Shown: positions 17,810-26,329 of the stretch, in pieces
Position numbering within the stretch: position 1 is the stretch's first letter
Layout of the letters: every line of letters starts with the position of its first letter
DNA from: Serratia plymuthica
GTDB taxonomy: Bacteria; Pseudomonadota; Gammaproteobacteria; Enterobacterales; Enterobacteriaceae
Assembly: GCF_018336935.1 (NCBI RefSeq)
Contig: NZ_CP068771.1
Coordinates: forward strand, 682,001 to 746,000
Direction of reading: 5' to 3'
DNA length: 64,000 nt
Translations under genes and position numbers: made by a program
The notes under the pieces: model-generated
Seen by the model: the letters and a program-made list of their open reading frames with translations, nothing else
Databases searched by the model: none
Told to the model about the DNA's origin: nothing

Positions 17810-17997
17810 GCGCGATACACCCCGGCAATCTCCAGGCGTTGATCGAGCGGGAAGGCCATCAGCGGTTCCGCCATCGCGGCGATGCGGTTGAACTGAGTCA
17901 GCAGTTCCTGGCGGCGCGCGTCATCCATTTCCAGGGCCAATATCGCCTCCATCTGGCTGATATAGGCCGCCCAGTCGGTGGCAGGCAGGTTGTTCAT
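17806..17997 (-). CDS. hpxX: Small AtzG-like partner of the amidase (HpxX)
   Basis: This 63-residue helical protein (DUF4089/AtzG-like) contains MEAILALEMDDARRQELLTQ and ends in PLDQRLEIAGVYRA. Such short proteins bind the amidase-signature subunit the way GatC binds GatA. The 4-nt overlap with hpxY means the two are translated together. It matches HpxX in length and position. Confidence 0.88.
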   Translation of the reverse strand: MNNLPATDWAAYISQMEAILALEMDDARRQELLTQFNRIAAMAEPLMAFPLDQRLEIAGVYRA

Positions 17998-18021
17998 AGG
18001 TGTCCCCTGTGTAATGTATGG

Positions 18022-19608
18022 CTAAAAGCCGGCGGCGCTGCCGTTGCTGCGCGGGTCAAAAGCGCCTTCCAGCATGCCGTTGGTATGACGAACGATGGCG
18101 CCGGCGTGGCCGACCGCCTCGCTGAAATCGGGCAGCAATTCCACCTCATGGCCGCGTCGGCGCAGATACTCCACGGTTTCGGTACTGAAACGGCCCTCCA
18201 GCTTCAGGGAGTCCGAGCTTTCGCCCCAGGTGCGGCCGAGCAGCCAGCGCGGCGCGCTGATGGCCTGTTGCAGCGGCAACCCTTGCACCACGTGGCGGAC
18301 AAATACCGCAGCCTGGGTTTGCGGCTGGCCGTCACCGCCCATTGATCCATAGACCAGAGTACGCCCGTCATACAGGCGTGCGGCGGCCGGGTTAAGGGTG
18401 TGGAAGGGTTGTTTGCCTGGCGCCAGCGCCAGCAGGTGGGCGGCATCCAGGCTGAATGACGCGCCGCGGTTTTGCCACAGCACGCCGCTGTGCGGCAGGA
18501 CGACGCCGCTGCCGAATTCGTGATAAATGCTCTGAATAAAGGACACCGCCAGACCGCCGCTGTCCATCACCCCCATCCAAACGGTGTCGCCCGGGCCTTT
18601 GCCTTTCCCCCAGGCGGCGGCCTGGTGGGGATCGATGCGTTTGGCCAACGCATCCAAATGCTCGGCTTCCAGCAGCGCCTGCGGATCCTGCGTCATATGG
18701 CGGGGATCGGTGATGAATTGATCGCGCAGGCCGAAAGCCAACTTGGTGGCCTCCACAATGCCGTGCACCACGGCGCCTTCACTTTGGCCGGCGAGCGGCA
18801 GCCGATCGGTCAGCCCGAGGATAGCCAGCGACACCAGCCCCTGAGTGGGCGGCGTCAGGTTGAAGACTTCGCCTTTCTGATGCAACAGCCGCAGCGGCGT
18901 GCGGCGGCGCGGCCGGTAATCTGCCAGATCCTGTGCGGTGAGCGGCATGCCCAGTTGGGCCATATCCGCTGCCATGCTGTGCGCCAGCGCACCGCGATAG
19001 AAGCTGTCCAATCCGTCTTCGGCCAACGCGATCAGGGTATCCGCCAGTTGCGGCTGGCAGAAACGCTGGCCGGCATGAGGGATCTGCCCGTGCGGCAGGT
19101 AAGTGCGGGCAAAGTGTTCCAGATCCGCCAGCTCATGATACTTGCTGCGGGTGGCGGCTTCCTGCGAGGCGGTGACCGGAATGCCGTCCGCCGCATAGCG
19201 AATGGCGTCGGCCAACAGGCGCGGTAGCGGCAGCTGTTCGCCGCCCAATTCGGCGGAGTAATCCAGCGCGGCCTGCCAGCCGCCGACGGTGCCGGCGACG
19301 GTCAGCGCCGCCTTCGGCCCACGGTGCGGAATGTGGCTTTCGCCGGCGTAGAAATCCATCGTAGCCAGGGAGCCTGCTGCACCGCTGGCGTCAATCGCGA
19401 CCGGATCGCCCTGTGGCGGAACGATCAGCCAGAAACCGTCGCCGCCCAGGCCGTTCATGTGCGGGTAAACCACCGCGATAGTGGCGGCTGCGGCGACCAT
19501 CGCCTCAATGGCGTTACCGCCTTCGCGCAGAACCGCCAGCGCGCTTTCGCTGGCGAGGTGATGCGGCGTGACCGCCATACCCAATGGCGCGGTGTTGCTG
19601 TTAATCAT
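18022..19608 (-). CDS. hpxW: Oxamate amidohydrolase, gamma-glutamyltransferase-like Ntn hydrolase
   Basis: This 528-residue protein of the gamma-glutamyltranspeptidase fold would self-cleave before a catalytic threonine, probably Thr342 in GDTVWMGVMD. Family parts seen are MAVTPHHLASESALAVLREGGNAIEA at the N terminus and VYGSMGGDGQPQTQAAV in the small subunit. Klebsiella HpxW is an oxamate amidohydrolase in this operon context. There is no signal peptide with the ATG at 19608; an upstream in-frame start would add 19 unlikely residues. It is the first gene of hpxWXYZ and divergent from hpxU. Confidence 0.9.
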   Translation of the reverse strand: MINSNTAPLGMAVTPHHLASESALAVLREGGNAIEAMVAAAATIAVVYPHMNGLGGDGFWLIVPPQGDPVAIDASGAAGSLATMDFYAGESHIPHRGPKAALTVAGTVGGWQAALDYSAELGGEQLPLPRLLADAIRYAADGIPVTASQEAATRSKYHELADLEHFARTYLPHGQIPHAGQRFCQPQLADTLIALAEDGLDSFYRGALAHSMAADMAQLGMPLTAQDLADYRPRRRTPLRLLHQKGEVFNLTPPTQGLVSLAILGLTDRLPLAGQSEGAVVHGIVEATKLAFGLRDQFITDPRHMTQDPQALLEAEHLDALAKRIDPHQAAAWGKGKGPGDTVWMGVMDSGGLAVSFIQSIYHEFGSGVVLPHSGVLWQNRGASFSLDAAHLLALAPGKQPFHTLNPAAARLYDGRTLVYGSMGGDGQPQTQAAVFVRHVVQGLPLQQAISAPRWLLGRTWGESSDSLKLEGRFSTETVEYLRRRGHEVELLPDFSEAVGHAGAIVRHTNGMLEGAFDPRSNGSAAGF

Positions 19609-19736
19609 TTCTTGGCCCTTTTTTGAGGTCAGCATCTGATGCAATACAAGCAAGAGGCGTTCCATATTTTTTCGGGGGACAATAATTGCTTGCCAGCAGG
19701 TGGATTGACCGTGCTATGTTCCGCTGAAACGAACGT

Positions 19737-19864
19737 TACATCCCCGTCATATTTCACGCTGCATCGGCGTTGGTTTCCCTCGCTCCCCCAGTCGCTTAGA
19801 GGGCTAGGCTTCTGGGGATTCGTTCGGTTGCCGCCTGGCTGCACGTTGAAATCTATTGGGAAAA
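19737..19864. repeat. ERIC element
   Basis: About 126 bp resemble the enterobacterial repetitive intergenic consensus: CCCCGTCAT at one end, GCATCGGCGTTGG, CGCTCCCCCAGTCGCTTAGAG, CTTCTGGGGATTCGTTCGGTTGCCGCC, then TTGAAATCTATTGGG at the other end. It lies in the hpxW/hpxU promoter region, ending 12 bp before the hpxU start, so it would be in the hpxU leader. Confidence 0.85.
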
Positions 19865-19876
19865 GCAGGAGTAGCA

Positions 19877-20716
19877 ATGAAGCAGATTGATGAACGCCTG
19901 CGCAGTGAATACCCGCAGTTGACGCCGCAGGAACAGCGGGTGGCCGATTTTATCTTCGATCATTTCGATGATCTGATCAGCTACAACAGCGCAGAATTGG
20001 CGCGCCTGAGCGGTGTTTCCAAAGCCACCGTCAGCCGTCTGTTCAAGCGGCTGGGTTACCCAAGCTACCGCGAAATGCGCGACGAACTGCGCACCCTGCG
20101 CCAGAGCGGCATGCCGTTGACCGACAACCGCGATGCAGTGCAGGGCAACACCCTGCTGGCGCGCCACTACAAGCAGGAAATGGCCAATCTCACGCACTGG
20201 GTGAACCATATCGATGCAAACCAGTTCAACGCGGTGATCGCCGCGCTGGTCCAGGCGCGGCGGGTGGTGCTGATGGGGTTTCGCAACAGCTATCCGGTGG
20301 CGATGCACCTGCGGCAGCAACTGATGCAGGTGCGTGAAAATGTGTTGCTGGTGCCGCAGCCTGGGCAGACGCTGGCCGAAGAACTGGTCGATCTGAGTAC
20401 GCAGGATGTGGCGGTGGTGGTGGCGTTTCGCCGTCGACCGCGCCAGTTGCGGGCGTTGCTAACGCAATTGCAGGTCCAGCAGGTGCCGACGCTGCTGGTG
20501 TGCGAACCGCAGGCGCAGGCGCTGATCCCGCTGGCGAACTGGCATCTGGCGGCGCCGCTCGACAGCGTTTCTGCCTTTGACAGCTACTCTGCCGCCATGA
20601 GCCTGGCTAACCTGCTCAGTAACGCTTTGCTGCACGAGACGTTGGCGCAAGGGCGGCAGCGCATTCATCAAATCGCCGACCTGTATAACGATTTGGACGA
20701 GCTGGAACAGCGCTGA
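19877..20716 (+). CDS. hpxU: RpiR/MurR-family regulator of oxalurate genes
   Basis: This 279-residue regulator has an N-terminal HTH_6 domain (about residues 1-77, with QEQRVADFIFDHFDDLISYN and LSGVSKATVSRLFKRLGYPS). A C-terminal SIS sugar-phosphate-type domain follows (about 120-260). I chose the ATG at 19877 because CAGGAG precedes it. It is divergent from hpxWXYZ, as hpxU is in Klebsiella. A local regulator of oxalurate/ureide use is likely; the effector is not evident. Confidence 0.85.
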   Translation: MKQIDERLRSEYPQLTPQEQRVADFIFDHFDDLISYNSAELARLSGVSKATVSRLFKRLGYPSYREMRDELRTLRQSGMPLTDNRDAVQGNTLLARHYKQEMANLTHWVNHIDANQFNAVIAALVQARRVVLMGFRNSYPVAMHLRQQLMQVRENVLLVPQPGQTLAEELVDLSTQDVAVVVAFRRRPRQLRALLTQLQVQQVPTLLVCEPQAQALIPLANWHLAAPLDSVSAFDSYSAAMSLANLLSNALLHETLAQGRQRIHQIADLYNDLDELEQR

Positions 20717-20739
20717 TCTCGGCGCTATTTTGGTGCTGT

Positions 20740-20756
20740 TGCACTTTGATGGTGCG
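20740..20756. promoter_or_regulatory. NtrC-like enhancer site
   Basis: TGCACTTTGATGGTGCG matches the NtrC consensus TGCACN5TGGTGCA in all but the last base. An extra half-site pair (TGGTGC, TGCAC) overlaps upstream. It lies about 110 bp before the sigma-54 promoter at 20866-20882, the usual enhancer distance. Confidence 0.75.
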
Positions 20757-20865
20757 TATTTTTCCCCACATTATGCCTTTCCTCCGCCGCTGCAGCGGCA
20801 GGGGAAATCCCCTCCTGATCCCTTAAGTTACGGGCAATAAAGCAGAACGTTCCCCGCATGGCTGG

Positions 20866-20882
20866 TTGGCACATTAGTTGCA
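20866..20882 (+). promoter_or_regulatory. Sigma-54 promoter of the ABC-hpxJK operon
   Basis: TTGGCACATTAGTTGCA matches the -24/-12 consensus YTGGCACRNNNNTTGCA at every defined position. It lies 54 bp before the start of the solute-binding protein gene. Together with the upstream NtrC-like site it predicts expression under nitrogen limitation. Confidence 0.85.
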
Positions 20883-20935
20883 AAGTGATAATCAAAGAAT
20901 CTTTTGTTTCATCATTTCACCATCGGGGATACTCT

Positions 20936-21727
20936 ATGAACTTCAAGAAAATCGGGATAGCGACATTGGGTGCGGTTTTGCTGATGGCGCAGGCCGCCTC
21001 GGCAATGGCGGATCAATTACAGGAAATCCAGCAGCGCGGCGTGCTGCGGGTGGCGGTGCCGCAGGACTTCCCGCCGTTTGGCTCCGTGGGCACCGATCTG
21101 CAGCCGCAGGGTTATGACATCGACATGGCGCATTATCTGGCCGACAAGATGAAACTTAAGTTGCAGTTGGTGCCGGTCACCAGCGCCAACCGCGTGCCTT
21201 ATCTGCAAACCAACAAGGTCGATCTGGTGATCTCCAGCCTGGGCAAAAACCCGGAACGCGAGAAGACCATTGCGTTTAGCCGCGCCTATGCGCCGTTCTT
21301 CCTCGGGGTCTTCGGGCCGAAAGAGGCGGTACTGGGCGATGCCGCGCAGCTGGACGGCAAAACCGTCGGCGTGACGCGCGGCGCGGTCGAAGACATGGTG
21401 CTGAGCGATACCGCGCCGAAGGGCGCGCAAATCAAGCGCTATGAGGATAACAACACCACGCTGTCGGCCTACCTGTCCGGCCAGGTGCAGTACATCGCCA
21501 CCGGCAACCTGGTGGTGAGCGCCATCGCGCGGCAGAACCCGACCAAAGCGCCGGTCGCCAAGTTTATGCTGAAAGACTCGCCGTGCTTCGTCGGCCTGCG
21601 CCTGGGAGAACCGGCGTTGAAAGCGAAAGTGGATGAGCTGATTGAACAGGCACTGAAGGACAACACCCTGAACGGCCTGTCGGAAAAATGGCTGAAAGCG
21701 CCGCTGCCTGCCAACCTTGGTGCATAA
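20936..21727 (+). CDS. Periplasmic amino acid/ureide-type ABC solute-binding protein
   Basis: This 263-residue family-3 (polar amino acid type) binding protein has a clear signal peptide (LGAVLLMAQAASAMA, cleavage near residue 25). The mature part starts with QLQEIQQRGVLRVAVPQDFPPFG and includes YDIDMAHYLADKM and DLVISSLGKNPEREK. I chose the ATG at 20936 after GGGGAT. It is the first gene of an operon with two permeases, an ATPase and purine-catabolic genes, so a ureide such as allantoin or allantoate is a reasonable substrate, but this is inference. Confidence 0.88.
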   Translation: MNFKKIGIATLGAVLLMAQAASAMADQLQEIQQRGVLRVAVPQDFPPFGSVGTDLQPQGYDIDMAHYLADKMKLKLQLVPVTSANRVPYLQTNKVDLVISSLGKNPEREKTIAFSRAYAPFFLGVFGPKEAVLGDAAQLDGKTVGVTRGAVEDMVLSDTAPKGAQIKRYEDNNTTLSAYLSGQVQYIATGNLVVSAIARQNPTKAPVAKFMLKDSPCFVGLRLGEPALKAKVDELIEQALKDNTLNGLSEKWLKAPLPANLGA

Positions 21728-21739
21728 CGGGAGCGCCTG

Positions 21740-22405
21740 ATGACCTATCAGCTGAATTTTCCCGCTCTGTGGCCTTATATGCCCGAACTGCTGGCCGGTC
21801 TGCTGACCACCATCGAGTTGACGGCGTTGGCCACCCTGATGGGCGTTGCGCTGGGGATCTGCGGCGCGGCGATCCGCAGCGGCAAGGCTAATCTGCTTAG
21901 CCATATTTGGGGCATTTACGTCGAGGTAGTGCGCAATACGCCGTTTGTGGTGCAGCTGTTCTTCATCGTGTTCGGCCTGCCGAGCCTGGGCTGGAAACTG
22001 ACCGCCGGGCAGGCGGCGCTGTTGGCGATGGTGATCAACCTGGGCGCCTACAGCACTGAAATCATTCGCGCCGGCATTCAGGTGACGCCGAAAGGCCAGT
22101 GGGAAGCCGGGCGAGTGCTGGGGTTCAGCCGCAGCCAGACGTTTCTGCGCATTGTGCTGCCGCCGTCGTTGCAGCGGATTTATCCGGCGCTGGTCAGCCA
22201 GTGCATTATCGTCATGCTGGGGTCATCGGTGGTATCGCAAGTGTCGTTCGAAGAGTTGACCTTCGCCGCCAACCTGATCCAGTCGCGCACTTTCCTCAGT
22301 TTTGAGGTGTATCTGGTGACGACGCTGTTTTATCTGCTGTTATCGGTATTGATGCGCCAGCTGTTGCTGGCCGCCGGACGGCGCTTTTTGGGGAGCCGGG
22401 GCTGA
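21740..22405 (+). CDS. ABC transporter permease, HisM/GlnP type (1)
   Basis: This 221-residue inner-membrane permease of the polar amino acid uptake family has about five membrane helices and the EAA loop with GIQVTPKGQWEAGRVLGFS. The N-terminal ELLAGLLTTIELTALATLMG is typical. It overlaps the next permease by one base (TGATG). It probably forms a heterodimer with the next gene product and the ATPase at 23042. Confidence 0.9.
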   Translation: MTYQLNFPALWPYMPELLAGLLTTIELTALATLMGVALGICGAAIRSGKANLLSHIWGIYVEVVRNTPFVVQLFFIVFGLPSLGWKLTAGQAALLAMVINLGAYSTEIIRAGIQVTPKGQWEAGRVLGFSRSQTFLRIVLPPSLQRIYPALVSQCIIVMLGSSVVSQVSFEELTFAANLIQSRTFLSFEVYLVTTLFYLLLSVLMRQLLLAAGRRFLGSRG

Positions 22406-23061
22406 TGCTGACTTTTACCGACTGGGACATTGTGCGCAACCTGCTGCTGGCGGCGCGCTGGACGTTGCTGCTGTCGCTGACGGCGTTCTTCGGCGGCACC
22501 CTGGTGACGTTGCCGCTGTTGTTGCTGCGCCTGAGCAAGCGCAAGTGGGCGATGCGTTTTGTCCGCTTTTATTCCGAGCTGTTTCAGGGCACGCCGCTGC
22601 TGATGCAGCTGTTCCTGGCGTTCTTCGGCCTGGCGCTGTTCGGCATCGACGTCAGCCCCTGGACCGCCGCCGCGCTGGCGCTGACACTGTTCACCAGCGC
22701 TTTTCTGGTGGATATCTGGTCCGGCAGCATCGCCGCCCTGCCGAAAGGGCAGTGGGAAGCGTCGCGTTGCCTGGGGCTGAGTTTTGGCCAGACCCTGATG
22801 CGGGTGATTGTGCCGCAGGCGGTGCGTATCGCCATCGCGCCCACCGTCGGGTTTTCGGTGCAGGTGATCAAGGGCACCGCGCTGGCGTCGATCATCGGTT
22901 TTATCGAGCTGACCAAGGCCGGCACCATGCTGAACAACGTCACTTATCAGCCGTTTAAAGTGTTTGGCCTGGTCGCGCTGGGCTATTTCCTGATGTGTTA
23001 CCCGCTGTCGCGTTACAGCCATTATCTGGAGAAGAAATTCCATGCCGCTCATCACAATTAA
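22405..23061 (+). CDS. ABC transporter permease, HisM/GlnP type (2)
   Basis: This 218-residue second permease of the same importer keeps FYSELFQGTPLLMQLFLAFFG and the EAA loop (IAALPKGQWEASRCLGLSFG). The 3' end overlaps the ATPase gene by 20 bp. It is a paralogue of the preceding permease. Confidence 0.9.
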   Translation: MLTFTDWDIVRNLLLAARWTLLLSLTAFFGGTLVTLPLLLLRLSKRKWAMRFVRFYSELFQGTPLLMQLFLAFFGLALFGIDVSPWTAAALALTLFTSAFLVDIWSGSIAALPKGQWEASRCLGLSFGQTLMRVIVPQAVRIAIAPTVGFSVQVIKGTALASIIGFIELTKAGTMLNNVTYQPFKVFGLVALGYFLMCYPLSRYSHYLEKKFHAAHHN

Positions 23062-23785
23062 TCAGGTTCAGAAATATTACGGCCAGAACCATGTGCTGAA
23101 GGGCGTGGATCTGGATATCGACATGGGGCAGGTGATTTCGATTATCGGCCGCAGCGGTTCCGGCAAGAGCACGCTGTTGCGCTGTATCAATGGCCTGGAA
23201 GGGTATCAGGAAGGCAGCATCAAATTGGGCGGCATGACCATTACCGATCGCGATTCGCAGGCGCGTGAGATCAGCCGCTCCATCGGCATGGTATTTCAGA
23301 ATTTTAATTTGTTTCCGCACATGACCGCGCTGGAGAACGTGATGCTGGCGCCGCGCCGGGTACTGAAAAAAAGCCCCGCCGAATGCCGCGAACTGGCGGA
23401 AGAGATGTTGAATAAGGTCGGGCTGGGCGAGCGGATGCACTATTCACCGGCTAACCTTTCCGGCGGCCAGCAGCAGCGCGTGGCGATTGCCCGGGCGCTG
23501 GCGATGAACCCGAAGGTGCTGCTGTGCGACGAAATTACCTCGGCGCTGGATCCTGAACTGGTGGGCGAGGTGCTGAAAGTGCTGGAGCAACTGGCCAAAG
23601 AAGGCATGACACTGATTCTGGTAACCCATGAAATGAATTTTGCCCGCGAGGTCGGCGACCGGGTGGTGTTTATGCACCAGGGCAAGGTTTGGGAGCAGGG
23701 CGACAGCCGCACGCTGTTCGCCAATCCGCAAACGCAGGAATTAAAACAGTTTATCGCTTCGGTCCGTGGGCTGACAGAGGCTTGA
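23042..23785 (+). CDS. ABC transporter ATPase, polar amino acid type
   Basis: This 247-residue ATPase has Walker A GRSGSGKST, the Q-loop region (GMVFQNFNLFPHMTALENV), the signature LSGGQQQRVAIARALAM, Walker B VLLCDEITSALD and the H-loop LVTHEM. It energises the importer encoded just upstream. Its overlap with the second permease shows one transcript. Confidence 0.93.
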   Translation: MPLITINQVQKYYGQNHVLKGVDLDIDMGQVISIIGRSGSGKSTLLRCINGLEGYQEGSIKLGGMTITDRDSQAREISRSIGMVFQNFNLFPHMTALENVMLAPRRVLKKSPAECRELAEEMLNKVGLGERMHYSPANLSGGQQQRVAIARALAMNPKVLLCDEITSALDPELVGEVLKVLEQLAKEGMTLILVTHEMNFAREVGDRVVFMHQGKVWEQGDSRTLFANPQTQELKQFIASVRGLTEA

Positions 23786-23831
23786 CCGGGACGAATTAAA
23801 TAATAACTTATTAAGTTGGTAAGGAATGAGC

Positions 23832-25073
23832 ATGCTAGATATCACCCAGTTCGATCAGATTAATCCGCCGGCTCGCCTGTTGATGGGGCCGGGGCCGATC
23901 AACGCCGATCCGCGCGTGCTGCGCGCCATGTCGAGCCAACTGATCGGCCAGTACGATCCGGCGATGACCGGCTACATGAACCAGGTTATGGAGTTGTACC
24001 GCGCGCTGTTCCGCACCGAAAACCGCTGGACCATGCTGGTGGACGGCACCTCGCGTTCCGGTATTGAAGCCATGCTGATCTCCTCGATTCGCCCCGGCGA
24101 CAAGGTGTTGGTGCCGGTGTTTGGCCGTTTCGGCCATCTGCTGTGCGAAATAGCCCGTCGCTGCCGTGCCGAGGTGCACACTATCGAGGTGCCCTGGGGC
24201 GAGGTGTTCAGCGCCGATCAGATTGAAGACGCGATCAAGAAGGTACGCCCGCGCCTGCTGTTGACGGTACAGGGCGATACGTCCACCACCATGTTGCAGC
24301 CGCTGGACGAATTGGGTGACATCTGCCGCCGCCACGGCGTGCTGTTCTACACCGACGCCACCGCCTCCTTCGCCGGCAACCCGCTGGAAACCGACGCCTG
24401 GGGGCTGGACGCGGTATCCGCCGGCCTGCAGAAATGCCTGGGCGGCCCGTCCGGCAGTTCGCCCGTCACCCTCAGCCCGCAGTTTGAAGAGATCGTCCGC
24501 CGCCGTAAATGCGTGGAGCAGGGCATTCGCACGTCTGACCATGCCGACGGCGACGACGAGATGATCTACTCCAACTATTTCGATCTCGGCATGATCATGG
24601 ATTACTGGGGCCCGGAACGCCTGAATCACCATACCGAAGCCACCAGCATGCTGTTCGCCGCGCGCGAGTGCGCCCGGGTGATCCTGGAAGAAGGGCTGGA
24701 AAATACCATCGCCCGCCACAAACTGAACGGCGCGGCGATGCTGGCCGGCATTCAGGGTATGGGGCTGGAGGTGTTCGGCGATCTCGATAACCGCATGAAC
24801 AACGTGCTGGGGGTGGTGATCCCGCAGCAGGTTCACGGCGAGCAGGTGCGTCAGATGATGCTGAATGATTTCGCCATCGAGATCGGCACCTCGTTCGGCC
24901 CGCTGCAGGGCAAAATCTGGCGTATCGGCACCATGGGTTACAACGCACGCAAAGACTGCGTGTTGCAGACCCTGACCGCGCTGGAGGCGGTGCTGAACCG
25001 GCTGGGCTTCGCCAGCACGCAGGGCGAAGCCTTGCAGGCGGCCTGGAATACCTACGACGCCGGGATCCGCTGA
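23832..25073 (+). CDS. hpxJ: Ureidoglycine-glyoxylate aminotransferase
   Basis: This 413-residue fold-type I PLP enzyme (class V aminotransferase) resembles HpxJ/PucG, which transaminates S-ureidoglycine with a 2-oxo acid acceptor to give oxalurate. It has LMGPGPINADPRVLRAMS near the start and the PLP lysine in GLQKCLGGPSG (Lys201 from the chosen start). An ATG lies at 23826, but AAGGA abuts that codon, so the ATG at 23832, 6 bp after the SD, is preferred. The product feeds the HpxWXYZ branch encoded nearby. Confidence 0.9.
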   Translation: MLDITQFDQINPPARLLMGPGPINADPRVLRAMSSQLIGQYDPAMTGYMNQVMELYRALFRTENRWTMLVDGTSRSGIEAMLISSIRPGDKVLVPVFGRFGHLLCEIARRCRAEVHTIEVPWGEVFSADQIEDAIKKVRPRLLLTVQGDTSTTMLQPLDELGDICRRHGVLFYTDATASFAGNPLETDAWGLDAVSAGLQKCLGGPSGSSPVTLSPQFEEIVRRRKCVEQGIRTSDHADGDDEMIYSNYFDLGMIMDYWGPERLNHHTEATSMLFAARECARVILEEGLENTIARHKLNGAAMLAGIQGMGLEVFGDLDNRMNNVLGVVIPQQVHGEQVRQMMLNDFAIEIGTSFGPLQGKIWRIGTMGYNARKDCVLQTLTALEAVLNRLGFASTQGEALQAAWNTYDAGIR

Positions 25074-26329
25074 TGGCGGCGCTGTTAACCGCCCAGGAGG
25101 CGGAACAGGCGGCGGCCCGCGTTATGGCGCGCTGCGATGCGCTGGCGGCGATCAGCGCCACGCCGGGCCAACTGACGCGGGTCTATCTGTCGCCGGAACA
25201 TCGGCGCGCCAACCAACGGGTGGGCGACTGGATGCGTACCCTTGGCATGACAGTGCATCAGGACAGCGTCGGCAATATCTGCGGCCGTTACGAAGGCCAA
25301 ACGCCAGGCGCACCGGCGCTGCTGCTCGGTTCGCATCTTGATACGGTGCGCAATGCCGGCCGCTACGACGGCATGCTTGGCGTACTGACCGCCCTGGAAG
25401 TGGTGGCGCATCTGCATAGGCAGCAGCGGCGTTTGCCGGTGGCGGTGGAAGTGATTGGCTTCGCCGATGAAGAGGGCACCCGCTTTGGCGTTGCCTTGTT
25501 GGGCAGCCGGGGGATTACCGGGCAGTGGCCTGCCGAGTGGCTGGAACGGACCGATGCAGAAGGGATCAGCATGGCGCAGGCGCTGCGCGAGTTTGGGCTG
25601 GATCCGGCGGCGGTGGGTGAGGCCAAGCGTGCACAACGTGATATCTGCGGTTATCTGGAGTTGCATATTGAGCAGGGGCCTTGCCTGGAAGCGGCCGATT
25701 TGGCGCTGGGAGTGGTGACGGCAATCAACGGCGCTCGCCGGCTCAACTGCACCTTTACCGGCGAGGCGGGCCATGCGGGCACCGTGCCGATGGGGCAACG
25801 CAAAGACGCGCTGGCTGCGGCGGCGGAATGGATGGTGGCAGTCGAGACGATCACTTCGGCCGGCGATCCACATCTGGTGGCCACCGTAGGCCGAATCGAA
25901 AGCCTGCCGGGAGCGGTCAACGTCATCCCCGGCGAGGTAACATTGTCGCTCGACGTGCGCGGCCCGGAGGATGGCCCATTGGCGGCGTTGCTGGCGCAAC
26001 TGCTGGCACAGGCCGAGGCGATCTGCGCGCGCCGGGGGCTGAGTTTTGCCAGCGAAGAGTTTTACCGCATAAATGCAACAGCCTGTGATGCAAATTTGCA
26101 ACGGCGCTGGCAGGACGGCGTAATGCAGGTTCAGGGCCGCAGTATGGCGCTGCCGAGCGGCGCCGGGCACGATGCGATAGCCGTGGCGGCCTGCTGGCCG
26201 GTGGGGATGTTGTTTGTGCGCTGCGATCGCGGTATCAGCCATCATCCGGCAGAGGCCGTCACTCACGCCGATGTGGCGTTGGCGATTCAGGCCTACTGTC
26301 AGACGGTTGTCAGTTGGGAGGAAGCCTGA
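25073..26329 (+). CDS. hpxK: Allantoate amidohydrolase (M20 family)
   Basis: This 418-residue metallo-amidohydrolase hydrolyses allantoate to ureidoglycine, CO2 and ammonia. Metal-ligand blocks of the allantoate/carbamoyl amidohydrolase family are present: GSHLDTVRNAGRYDGMLGV, FADEEGTRFG, LELHIEQGPCLE and GISHHPAE. The GAGHDA motif is also kept. One-base overlaps (TGATG) join it to hpxJ and to the next gene. Confidence 0.93.
   Translation: MAALLTAQEAEQAAARVMARCDALAAISATPGQLTRVYLSPEHRRANQRVGDWMRTLGMTVHQDSVGNICGRYEGQTPGAPALLLGSHLDTVRNAGRYDGMLGVLTALEVVAHLHRQQRRLPVAVEVIGFADEEGTRFGVALLGSRGITGQWPAEWLERTDAEGISMAQALREFGLDPAAVGEAKRAQRDICGYLELHIEQGPCLEAADLALGVVTAINGARRLNCTFTGEAGHAGTVPMGQRKDALAAAAEWMVAVETITSAGDPHLVATVGRIESLPGAVNVIPGEVTLSLDVRGPEDGPLAALLAQLLAQAEAICARRGLSFASEEFYRINATACDANLQRRWQDGVMQVQGRSMALPSGAGHDAIAVAACWPVGMLFVRCDRGISHHPAEAVTHADVALAIQAYCQTVVSWEEA

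Noticed and set aside
19609..19736. Sigma-54 promoter for hpxW
   Set aside because: A CTGGCAAG element is present on the minus strand, but the -12 GC at the required spacing is missing.
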